In this document: one piece after another, positions 42,814 to 49,012 of the stretch
How the letters are laid out: each line of letters begins with the position of its first letter
Position numbering within the stretch: the first letter of the stretch is position 1
Origin: Bacillota bacterium
GTDB taxonomy: Bacteria; Bacillota; SHA-98; UBA4971
NCBI GenBank assembly: GCA_012842395.1
Contig: DUSX01000038.1
Location: 1-49,012 of the forward strand
DNA length: 49,012 bases
Reading direction: 5' to 3'
Notes under the pieces: generated by a model
Databases searched by the model: none
Seen by the model: the letters and a program-made list of their open reading frames with translations, nothing else
Told to the model about the DNA's origin: nothing
Position numbers and translations under genes: made by a program

Positions 42814-44148
42814 TCACTTCTGGGAAGCCCTCCAGCTTTCCAAGGCCTTTTGGACCTTCGCAGCCACCTGCTCAGGCGTGGACAGCCCGAGCCCGATCTC
42901 CTGAAGACCCACGTTCAGCGGGCCGTACACTTGTGCATGCAGGACATTGTCAAGCACGTACGTGCCGCCGAATTTGCCATAGAACTGGGCCCGCTCCTGG
43001 GCGAGGGGCTCCAGCCTGTCGCTGGTCACACCCTTTCTGGACGGGAAGGCTGCTCCGGTCTCCAGGCGGATCTTCTGGACCTCGGGGGAGGTGAGCCACA
43101 TGATGAGCCTCCATGCTGCCTTCTCCTTCTCGGAACCGGCGGGTATGTCGGCATTCATCCCGAAGCCCGCGCCTGGGACGGAAGATGTGGTGTTGTGGTT
43201 AATCTCGCCAGGGATCTCGGGGAAGACGGTCATGACGAAGTTCTTCTGGTCCCGGGGTGGGATGAGGGCCTGGCTCGTAGTCGGATCGGTCAAGAAGTTG
43301 CTCACCTTCCAGTCGCCGTCGATCATGAACGGAGCCTTGCCCGAAGCGAACAAGCCATTCACCTCGTTGTACGGCGTCTGCAGGACTTTCCTGCTGAGCA
43401 CCCCATCAGCGTAAAGCGACTCATAGAACTTGAGCGCCTTCACAAACGGCGCGTCCGTGAACTTGGCCTTCCCCGCCAACACCTCATCTATGTACTTGTC
43501 ACCGCACATCCTGCCCACGATCATGCTGAACAGGCAGGACTGCATCACCCAGTCGTCCTGAGCGCCCATGAGGATGACGTCTTTGCCGGCGGCCTTCAAC
43601 TTCGGAACCATCGCCTTCAGATCGTCGTACGTCTTGGGAATGGCAAGCCCCATATCGCGGAGCATCTTGGCATTGACATAGAGCACATGAGTGGCGGTAA
43701 CACCGACCGGCAGTTCAGCCAGGTATCCGCCGGCTTGGGGCACCAGGGCGGCCTCGGAGAACTCCTTCCTCATCTCTCCCAGGAACGGTGCGAGGTCCTT
43801 CACCAGATGTTTGGTGTGCAGAGTGCTGGACCTTCCCCCGGGCCACATGTAGAGGACGTCCGGCAACTGCCCTGCCGCCGCGTAAGCCTCTGTCTTCTGG
43901 TGGAACGGTTCGTTGAAGAGGTCTTCGCGTTCGATCTTGATATCGGGATTATTCTTCTCGAAGGCCTCCCAAACCTCCGTGATCTCACGGTACGCCGCAG
44001 GGCTCGTGGCGTCGAGATAGTTGAGGACCCTGAGAACGATGGGCTTATCTGCCGCAATCCCGGCGCCGCCTCCCAACCCGCCCATGACCGCGCCGGCCAT
44101 CAAGACGCATACCAGGGTTACGAGCGCCTTTCGCTTTCTGGACAACAT
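42814..44148 (-). CDS. Extracellular sugar-binding protein of the ABC importer
   Basis: A 444-residue family 1 solute-binding protein. The signal peptide covers about residues 1-32 (basic start, hydrophobic core, AGIAAD cleavage area) with no lipobox Cys. Body features include VWEAFEKNNPDIKIE, LPDVLYMWPGG, FASGKAPFMIDGDWKVSNF and KAAWRLIMWLTSPEVQ. It captures a carbohydrate for the two permeases encoded downstream. The neighbouring GH3 and ROK genes suggest amino sugars or chitin/peptidoglycan fragments, but that is context only. Confidence 0.93.
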   Translation of the reverse strand: MLSRKRKALVTLVCVLMAGAVMGGLGGGAGIAADKPIVLRVLNYLDATSPAAYREITEVWEAFEKNNPDIKIEREDLFNEPFHQKTEAYAAAGQLPDVLYMWPGGRSSTLHTKHLVKDLAPFLGEMRKEFSEAALVPQAGGYLAELPVGVTATHVLYVNAKMLRDMGLAIPKTYDDLKAMVPKLKAAGKDVILMGAQDDWVMQSCLFSMIVGRMCGDKYIDEVLAGKAKFTDAPFVKALKFYESLYADGVLSRKVLQTPYNEVNGLFASGKAPFMIDGDWKVSNFLTDPTTSQALIPPRDQKNFVMTVFPEIPGEINHNTTSSVPGAGFGMNADIPAGSEKEKAAWRLIMWLTSPEVQKIRLETGAAFPSRKGVTSDRLEPLAQERAQFYGKFGGTYVLDNVLHAQVYGPLNVGLQEIGLGLSTPEQVAAKVQKALESWRASQK

Positions 44149-44271
44149 GTGAGTCCCTCCTCGCCTCGCAAGACTTGTGATCCTGGACCCCTGACCCTTG
44201 ACACCTTACCCCTGACAACTTGCCTGAGCTCCCGTGACTATCCCACAAACGCTCCAGTGATTCTGGCATCC

Positions 44272-45987
44272 TCACATCCGGACCGGGATCACCCCCTTAG
44301 GACTCGCTTTCCCTGCCAGTACCCGCGCGAGTGCAAACAGGACAACGCTTTCGGTGCTGTAAGTAAACAGAGCCGGGGCCCGGTGTGCCAGCGCCGCCTG
44401 CACAGGGCGCACTTCGCGCGGATCCCTGATGCCTATCAAGAGCAGGCTCGACCTCCGCTCCAACGCGGCCGCCAACGCCGCCTGCCCTGGGGCGCCGCCG
44501 CCGTTTCTGATTATGAGCGCCACCCGCGGCAGACACGTGGCAGCCCCGTCCACATGCGGACTTGCCGCACCCAAGCCCTCCGAGCCTGCTGAACCCCCCG
44601 CCCTTTCGAATTCTGTCCCGGTTGCCGCATCCGCGTAGCGCAGCCCCGTCCCCATCGCCGAGCCGCGTTTCATGGCGCGCCAGTAGCCCTCCACGAGTGA
44701 GACAACATCCTCTATCTCTCGGAGGTCCGGATCCATCGAACAGCGCACTCTCACGCACTGGACACCGCAGGCATCAAGCTCTTGGAGGAGCAGCGAGACG
44801 TCCGCCGAGTCCTCGGCCAGGGTGATCCGGTCCATGGCCGGCGTCACCAGCACAAGCGGGCCTGGACCGAACACCCACGGTCCTGATGACGTCTTGCCAT
44901 TCACCAACGTGACCACTCGCTCACCCAGCGCGTCCAGGCACTGGATTTGCGATGCCGCTGGCAATGAAGACGCGCGCACCGTCACCCCGAGCCCCTGCTT
45001 CCACTCACGAATTCTCGCCACGGACCGCTCCACCCTCTCCAGGCTGATCCTCCCCGACAAAACCGCCTCTCGCACCGCTTGGAAAGCCGCCTCCTGAAGT
45101 CCCGGTGTGTGGCTGATGAGGATGATGTCACAGCCCGCCTCTATCGCCATCACCGCAGCCTCGGGCACCGAGCCAACGGCTTGCGCCCCGCCCATTTCGA
45201 GGCAATCGGTGAGCACCACCCCCTCAAAGCCGAGTTCGCCCCTGAGAAACCCGGTCACCAACGGGTAGGAGAGAGAGGCAGGGTGATCTCGGTCGAGGCC
45301 GGTGAACCTGACGTGGGCGACCATCATAGCCGCCTGGGGGAGCTTGCCGACCTCGATGAATGGGACGGCATCTTCAGCCAGCAGGTCATCCTTGGACATC
45401 CCGCACTCGGGGAGCGAGAAATGGGAATCCTCCGACACACTCCCGTGACCCGGGAAGTGCTTCGCCACGAAGCGGATACCTGCGTCCAGGAGACCATTGG
45501 CGTATGCCGCTCCGAACTGCGCGACCCTGCGCGGGTCATCACCGAACGAGCGGGTTCCGACCGCGGGGTTCAACGGCTCGCGGGCAAGGTCGAGAACCGG
45601 GGCGAGGTTTACATTGATGCCAAGAGACAGAAGACCGCGCCCGGTCACATAGCCCGCCCAGCGGGCGGCCTCGGGATCTCCCGTAGCAGCGAGCCCCATG
45701 TTGCCTGGAAGGGACGGGACAAGCCCTTTGAGCGGGGACAAAGTGCCACCCTCCTGGTCGATGGCCACGAGCGGCGGACCGAGGTCGTGGCCGTGCCGCG
45801 TTGCGAGGTCTACTAGGGCACGAGTAAGCTCCTTTACCTGTGTGGAGTCGTGTATGTTCCTGCCGAACAGTATGAACCCGCCGCTCGGACAACGAGAATA
45901 GTGCGTCTCGAAGTCGCGGTCCACTTCAAGTCCCGGCAGGCCGGTAATGAAGAGTTGGCCGATAAGTGACTCCAGGTCTTGTCTCAT
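44272..45987 (-). CDS. Family 3 glycoside hydrolase, beta-N-acetylhexosaminidase (NagZ-like)
   Basis: A 571-residue enzyme without a signal peptide, so cytoplasmic. The catalytic TIM barrel (1-340) has AIDQEGG, LAPVLDLAREPLNPAVGTRSFG, KHFPGHGSVSEDSH (the acid/base His-Asp dyad region) and the nucleophile Asp261 in GVVLTDCLEMGGA. This loop is the mark of NagZ-type hexosaminidases. About 220 more residues form a C-terminal domain that E. coli NagZ lacks but Bacillus-type enzymes have. The ATG follows AAGGAG. It likely cleaves GlcNAc from sugars imported by the adjacent ABC system. Confidence 0.9.
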   Translation of the reverse strand: MRQDLESLIGQLFITGLPGLEVDRDFETHYSRCPSGGFILFGRNIHDSTQVKELTRALVDLATRHGHDLGPPLVAIDQEGGTLSPLKGLVPSLPGNMGLAATGDPEAARWAGYVTGRGLLSLGINVNLAPVLDLAREPLNPAVGTRSFGDDPRRVAQFGAAYANGLLDAGIRFVAKHFPGHGSVSEDSHFSLPECGMSKDDLLAEDAVPFIEVGKLPQAAMMVAHVRFTGLDRDHPASLSYPLVTGFLRGELGFEGVVLTDCLEMGGAQAVGSVPEAAVMAIEAGCDIILISHTPGLQEAAFQAVREAVLSGRISLERVERSVARIREWKQGLGVTVRASSLPAASQIQCLDALGERVVTLVNGKTSSGPWVFGPGPLVLVTPAMDRITLAEDSADVSLLLQELDACGVQCVRVRCSMDPDLREIEDVVSLVEGYWRAMKRGSAMGTGLRYADAATGTEFERAGGSAGSEGLGAASPHVDGAATCLPRVALIIRNGGGAPGQAALAAALERRSSLLLIGIRDPREVRPVQAALAHRAPALFTYSTESVVLFALARVLAGKASPKGVIPVRM

Positions 45988-46085
45988 TGGCTTGCTCCTT
46001 CTTTCCCTGGCCCGGGTCGGACGAGGTCCCTGGCGCTCAAAGCAGGCCCGGGAACGATGTGCACGATAAGATGTTGGATGTGCGC

Positions 46086-46114
46086 GAACCATCGGTGACA
46101 GAGACCGTTGGTTC
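46086..46114. promoter_or_regulatory. Inverted repeat upstream of the nagZ-like gene, candidate operator
   Basis: Arms GAACCATCGGT and ACCGTTGGTTC are complementary at 10 of 11 positions around a 7-base centre. It lies about 100 bases ahead of the start codon. The ROK regulator encoded just upstream is the obvious candidate to bind here. Confidence 0.45.
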
Positions 46115-46209
46115 TCGGACACTAGACATTACGGCGATGCGGCTCGCAATGCGGCCCGGGCGAACTGCGCAAGCAAAGCCTTCCCCGTGGTCAGCCGAGC
46201 TGGCAGGCA

Positions 46210-46440
46210 GTGCCGAACTTCAACAGCCGCGTAACAACCTACTTATATGCGAACTGCAAAGAAGTGGCTAACCTCCAGGGCAACGGCAGGCTGAATTCCC
46301 GCCCCGTCGTCGCGGGCGCGCCTGCAACCGTTGCGCGGGTGTCTGCCACCCTGGCACTCACGGTGCTAGCTCCCGCGGGGACAGCCGGAAAAGCTTTCAA
46401 GCTGCACTCCTCGGGTGCCTGGAACGATGCCTGGGCCTGA
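46210..46440 (+). CDS. Doubtful small protein
   Basis: A 76-residue frame from GTG, opposite in direction to its neighbours. It is Ala/Val-rich (PVVAGAPATVARVSATLALT), predicted mostly beta or hydrophobic, with no recognisable family and a poor ribosome binding site. It may be the remnant of a TasA-like or surface protein, or simply chance. Confidence 0.25.
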   Translation: MPNFNSRVTTYLYANCKEVANLQGNGRLNSRPVVAGAPATVARVSATLALTVLAPAGTAGKAFKLHSSGAWNDAWA

Positions 46441-46478
46441 GCGCGCCAATACGCGAGAATGATGCCCGGATACGACGC

Positions 46479-47657
46479 CTATATCGGTGGGGTGAACCAC
46501 CTGTTGATCACGATGCCAACCGCACCGCGTATGTCGGAATCCTCCCCCAGCGCCGAACCGCGAACCTTGAGGGTCTTGGCCAGCCCACTCCGCTCTATGA
46601 TCTCGTTGCAGCGCTTCTCCACCGGGCCGCAGAATCTCTCCCCAAGCTCCCCCCAAAGCCCGCCGACGACTATGAGGTCGAGATCCAGCATCGTAGCCGC
46701 AACCGACGCCATCACCCCGAGCGCCTCTGCGGCCTCGCTCATCATCCCCTGAGCCGTTGGGTCACCAGAGACTATAAGCTCGAAGAAGTCCCTCGGTTGC
46801 TCGAGGTGGATTCCCGTTTCAGCCTCGTACCGCCTAAGCAGGCCCTGGGCATATAGATAGGTCTCCAGGCACCCGCGCTGGCCACACACGCACTCGCGCC
46901 CGTCCTTTATGACAGGCGCGTGCCCGATCTCGCCGGCCATCCCGCGCGGGCCGGCCATGAGGCTTCCGCCGCATACTATGCCTGCCCCGACACCGGTGTC
47001 GGTCTTGAGATACATGAAGTTGGACACATCTCGGGCACAGCCGAACCACAGCTCAGCAAGGGCCGCAGCATTAGCGTCGTTCTCTACCACTACCGGGAAT
47101 CCCAGCGCCCCCTCCAGCGCCTCGGATATCGGCACGTCGCGCCACCCAAGGTTCACCGAGCGAACCAGGAGGCCCGTATCTGCCCTCACTATTCCAGAAA
47201 TGGCGAGCCCGCTCCCCAGTATGTGCTCTCTGTTTAGTCCGTTCATACCTAAAAGAAGTTCGAATTCCCTAGACAGCTCGGCGACGAGGCTCCTGGGCTC
47301 AAGGGAATATGGCTGGAACACCCTCTTGACAAGAATCTGCCCCTTTAGGTCGCATAGCCCAAGAGCGACGCGGTCCCGCACCAGTTGAATGCCGACCACG
47401 TAAAGCTTGTCATAATTCAACCTGAAAATAACTGGCTTGCGCCCGCCGGTGGATTCCGCGACCGTATACTCGCTTACGACGCCCTGTTCCACAAGTTCCG
47501 AGATGATTCTCGTCACAGTGGCAGGGCTCATGCTCGTTATCTGAGAAATCCTCGATTTCGGGCACGCGCCTTCCCGGTATAATGTCCGGAGCACCGAGAC
47601 CACATTGAAAGACCTTATGAACCTGGTGCTGGAGAGCGAGCGCCTCTGTCCCGGCAT
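46479..47657 (-). CDS. ROK-family transcriptional regulator (NagC/XylR type)
   Basis: About 392 residues. An N-terminal winged helix (CPKSRISQITSMSPATVTR, ELVEQGVVSE) precedes the ROK sugar-kinase-like domain with VVENDANAAALAELWFG, GAGIVCGGSLMAGPRGMAGE, GEIGHAPV and the zinc-binding CVCGQRGCLE. It should sense a sugar, probably an amino sugar, and control the import and hydrolase genes downstream. The ATG lies after AAAGGGG; a GTG seven codons earlier is the alternative. A clear sigma-A promoter precedes it. Confidence 0.93.
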   Translation of the reverse strand: MPGQRRSLSSTRFIRSFNVVSVLRTLYREGACPKSRISQITSMSPATVTRIISELVEQGVVSEYTVAESTGGRKPVIFRLNYDKLYVVGIQLVRDRVALGLCDLKGQILVKRVFQPYSLEPRSLVAELSREFELLLGMNGLNREHILGSGLAISGIVRADTGLLVRSVNLGWRDVPISEALEGALGFPVVVENDANAAALAELWFGCARDVSNFMYLKTDTGVGAGIVCGGSLMAGPRGMAGEIGHAPVIKDGRECVCGQRGCLETYLYAQGLLRRYEAETGIHLEQPRDFFELIVSGDPTAQGMMSEAAEALGVMASVAATMLDLDLIVVGGLWGELGERFCGPVEKRCNEIIERSGLAKTLKVRGSALGEDSDIRGAVGIVINRWFTPPI

Positions 47658-47698
47658 GAAATGTGCCCCTTTTATCACTATGAAAAGATCTCGGTTTA

Positions 47699-47727
47699 AT
47701 GATACCCTTGGCGTTGATGGATGTCAA
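47699..47727 (-). promoter_or_regulatory. Sigma-A promoter of the ROK regulator
   Basis: Minus-strand TTGACA, exactly 17 bases, TATCAT, about 40 bases before the start codon. A partly palindromic stretch with CTTTT and AAAAG ends at 47669-47687 lies between promoter and gene and could be an operator. Confidence 0.8.
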
Positions 47728-47780
47728 TGGTCACGTTGAGAATTCCCGACTGAGAATATGGCGCGGTCCCAGAGGAGGTC

Positions 47781-47830
47781 GGCGGTTGCTATTCTCATCT
47801 CAAAGGCGACCAACTCATCTCATAGGTGAC
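47781..47830. repeat. IS-end-like block with two tandem repeats
   Basis: It begins GGCGGTTGCTATTCTCATC and contains CTCATCTCAAAGGCGAC followed by CTCATCTCATAGGTGAC (15 of 17 identical). Multiple short terminal repeats of this kind occur at the ends of IS21-family elements. The family assignment is inference. Confidence 0.45.
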
Positions 47831-48356
47831 TTAAGCACGAGGTCACAACGATGCCCGCGTCCCTGCCGCGCCTCGCCGGCTGCCGCTCAGTCGAGTAGAC
47901 GAAAACACGTACAGCTTGTGGGTTCGAATTCGGGAGCCCCTATCAGTGGGGCCATATCAATGGGGCGCTCGAATTCTCACCCTCTCGCGGGTCTCTGTCG
48001 CCACCTGATACCTGCAACTCTTCTGCCAAGCACAAGATCCCAGTGCGGTCACTCTCGTGCTCGCGCGGCAGGACCTTGCCGCTCGTCCGATTGCAGACGC
48101 CCGATGCTCAACTTGCGGTGAGATAGGCGCGTGTTCACGTCATGGCATGGCGCCCATGCATATGGAACTCACGCAATGCCGTTACCGTGGTCGCGGACCT
48201 GGTTGTCCGTGTTGTCCATGCCTGCCCGACTCTGCAGCTCTCAAGCTCCACCGGTCTTGGCACACTCAGGTAACACCGTGTGGACATCTCGCGTAGACTG
48301 CTACTGGCATCAGGCTGGTCCGCGTTGGACCTCAGATGCTAAGGAGGGAAAGCGAA

Positions 48357-48683
48357 ATGGAGGAGCAAGAGGTAAAAAGGCCTGTGGATTCCGGCTTCGT
48401 TCCTCATTCTAACCCGTTGCTAAGCGCGCTCAAGCACATAGGGGACCCGGACTCGCTCCGCGTCACCGTTGATTTTCAATGCGGCGAGTGCTGCAAGAGA
48501 GTCATCAACGCAAAGATTCTGAAAGCAACAGACGAGTTCCTGGTCCTGGGCAGCTGCGAGGACAGTTGCGTTGTAGTGAAAACGATCAGCGACGGAGAAG
48601 TGATAGGGACGGAACTAGTCAAGGCAATTGCCATTCCACTCGACAGGGTCTGCTGCATAGAAGTGGGCGCTGTGCAGGTGTGA
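48357..48683 (+). CDS. Small cysteine-rich protein of unknown function
   Basis: A 108-residue protein with an excellent AAGGAGGG site 8 bases before the ATG. Seven cysteines occur in clusters: CGECC (42-46), CEDSC (67-71) and CC (99-100). The segment FLVLGSCEDSCVVVKT to IAIPLDRVCCIEVG has the short-strand rhythm of Sm- or SH3-like beta barrels, as in some small spore-associated proteins. The first 35 residues look disordered. A metal site or disulfide cross-linking is possible. It lies between IS remnants and has a hairpin after it. Confidence 0.8.
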   Translation: MEEQEVKRPVDSGFVPHSNPLLSALKHIGDPDSLRVTVDFQCGECCKRVINAKILKATDEFLVLGSCEDSCVVVKTISDGEVIGTELVKAIAIPLDRVCCIEVGAVQV

Positions 48684-48740
48684 TGACGGCGTTTGCCATT
48701 GGCCCCATGGAAAAGGAGCTTGCGCTCCTTCTCAGTAACC

Positions 48741-48767
48741 GAGCCCAGCCCCGACGGGACTGGGCTC
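48741..48767 (+). terminator. Hairpin after the cysteine-rich gene
   Basis: GAGCCCAG pairs with CTGGGCTC around an 11-base loop. A smaller hairpin (AAGGAGC with GCTCCTT) lies just upstream. T-richness after the stem is weak. Confidence 0.5.
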
Positions 48768-48791
48768 TGTCGTAGCTACCCCACAATAGGC

Positions 48792-48810
48792 GGCGGTTGC
48801 CATTCTCATC
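48792..48810. repeat. Second copy of the IS-end-like motif
   Basis: GGCGGTTGCCATTCTCATC matches 47781-47799 at 18 of 19 bases in the same orientation. The two copies flank the cysteine-rich gene. Confidence 0.5.
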
Positions 48811-48894
48811 CTTTCGCTGGTACCAACTGTAGACCGGCATGGAGAACTACCCCGAAAATAACCCCATCGGAGCCGCGGACCCCCAGGGGCAGTA

Positions 48895-49012
48895 TTAGGC
48901 GGCCTCCTCCAGGGTTACCTTGTATCCGAGGGCTTCGAGTCGCTTGACTGCGCGGCGGACCGTCGCGTTGCGGTTGAGCTCGTCAAAATGATTGGAGCCT
49001 AGATCCTGGTAC
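48895..49012 (-). CDS. Transposase, C-terminal fragment, 5' part beyond the window
   Basis: The last 38 residues of a protein enter from the right edge and end in a TAA stop. The ending, YQDLGSNHFDELN followed by RRAVKRLEALGYKVTLEE, is the pattern seen at the C-terminus of many DDE-type transposases. The family cannot be set from this fragment. It supports mobile DNA at this end of the window. Confidence 0.65.
   Translation of the reverse strand, partial: YQDLGSNHFDELNRNATVRRAVKRLEALGYKVTLEEAA

Larger units (their letters stand above)
45988..46478. other. Gap between nagZ-like gene and ROK regulator
   Basis: It contains an inverted repeat suited to an operator and a doubtful small plus-strand reading frame, both listed. 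No further gene is supported. Confidence 0.5.
47658..48356. other. Intergenic region with insertion-sequence-like remnants
   Basis: About 700 bases without a supported gene. The left part holds the ROK promoter and the tandem CTCATCTC repeats (listed). Near 47920-47985 is a short stretch with repeated GAATTC and TGGGGC words. The right part precedes the cysteine-rich gene and contains no obvious promoter. Confidence 0.5.

Noticed and set aside
45955-45975. GCCGATAA sigma-28-like -10 on the plus strand
   Set aside because: It lies inside the nagZ-like gene in antisense and has no TAAA at 14-16 bases upstream.
47915-47945. tRNA-like T-arm, GGTTCGAATTC followed by GGAGCCCC
   Set aside because: The stem bases beside the loop do not pair and no anticodon or acceptor arms can be built upstream.
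1-49012. CRISPR array, rRNA genes, prophage or replication origin
   Set aside because: No regularly spaced direct repeats, ribosomal RNA signatures, phage structural genes or DnaA-box clusters were seen.

Overview
The window is GC-rich bacterial DNA with the gene content of a motile, spore-former-like member of the Bacillota (Firmicutes): FlgM/FlgN, the FliW-CsrA pair, CheC, a PyrR-type attenuator, an FMN riboswitch ahead of a RibU-type transporter, and TasA-like and SPOCS-like proteins. It also carries flgA, flgH and flgI (P- and L-ring genes) and a sigma-E-type set (ECF sigma, zinc anti-sigma, RseB-like protein, DegP/HtrA). Together these point to a diderm Bacillota lineage, for example something related to Limnochordia. 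That placement is inference from gene content, not from any search.

Layout. 1-2.7 kb: a truncated family-2 glycosyltransferase and a methyl-accepting chemotaxis protein are divergent, each behind its own near-perfect sigma-28 promoter. 3-20 kb: cheW on the plus strand, then one long minus-strand motility block, read flgF-flgG-flgA-flgH-flgI-flgJ, then flgM-flgN-flgK-flgL-cheA-cheC-cheY-cheB-cheR-HD/GYP-fliW-csrA. A consensus sigma-54 promoter precedes flgF and a sigma-28 promoter precedes flgM, so the sequence suggests a two-tier RpoN to FliA cascade. 20-21 kb: a soluble CheW-like protein whose CheW fold appears to be interrupted by a Cache-type sensor domain, the most unusual protein here. 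21-28.5 kb: a conserved unknown gene, murD, folD and the envelope-stress module. 28.5-32 kb: ribU with its riboswitch, a histidine-racemase-like remnant and hutH. 32-38.5 kb: a zinc-ribbon/DUF1232 protein, SPOCS-like and TasA-like proteins, a GT2-GT4 fusion glycosyltransferase and a class V aminotransferase. 38.7-40.3 kb: a PyrR-attenuated uracil permease. 40.6-47.7 kb: a sugar ABC importer (no ATPase gene), a GH3 beta-N-acetylhexosaminidase-like enzyme and a ROK regulator. 47.7-49 kb: insertion-sequence remnants around a small cysteine-rich gene, and a truncated transposase at the edge.

A dispersed intergenic element of about 115-150 bases occurs at least four times, plus one half copy. It has a closing stem around two inner hairpins. 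The inner stems change sequence between copies but stay complementary, which suggests selection on structure.
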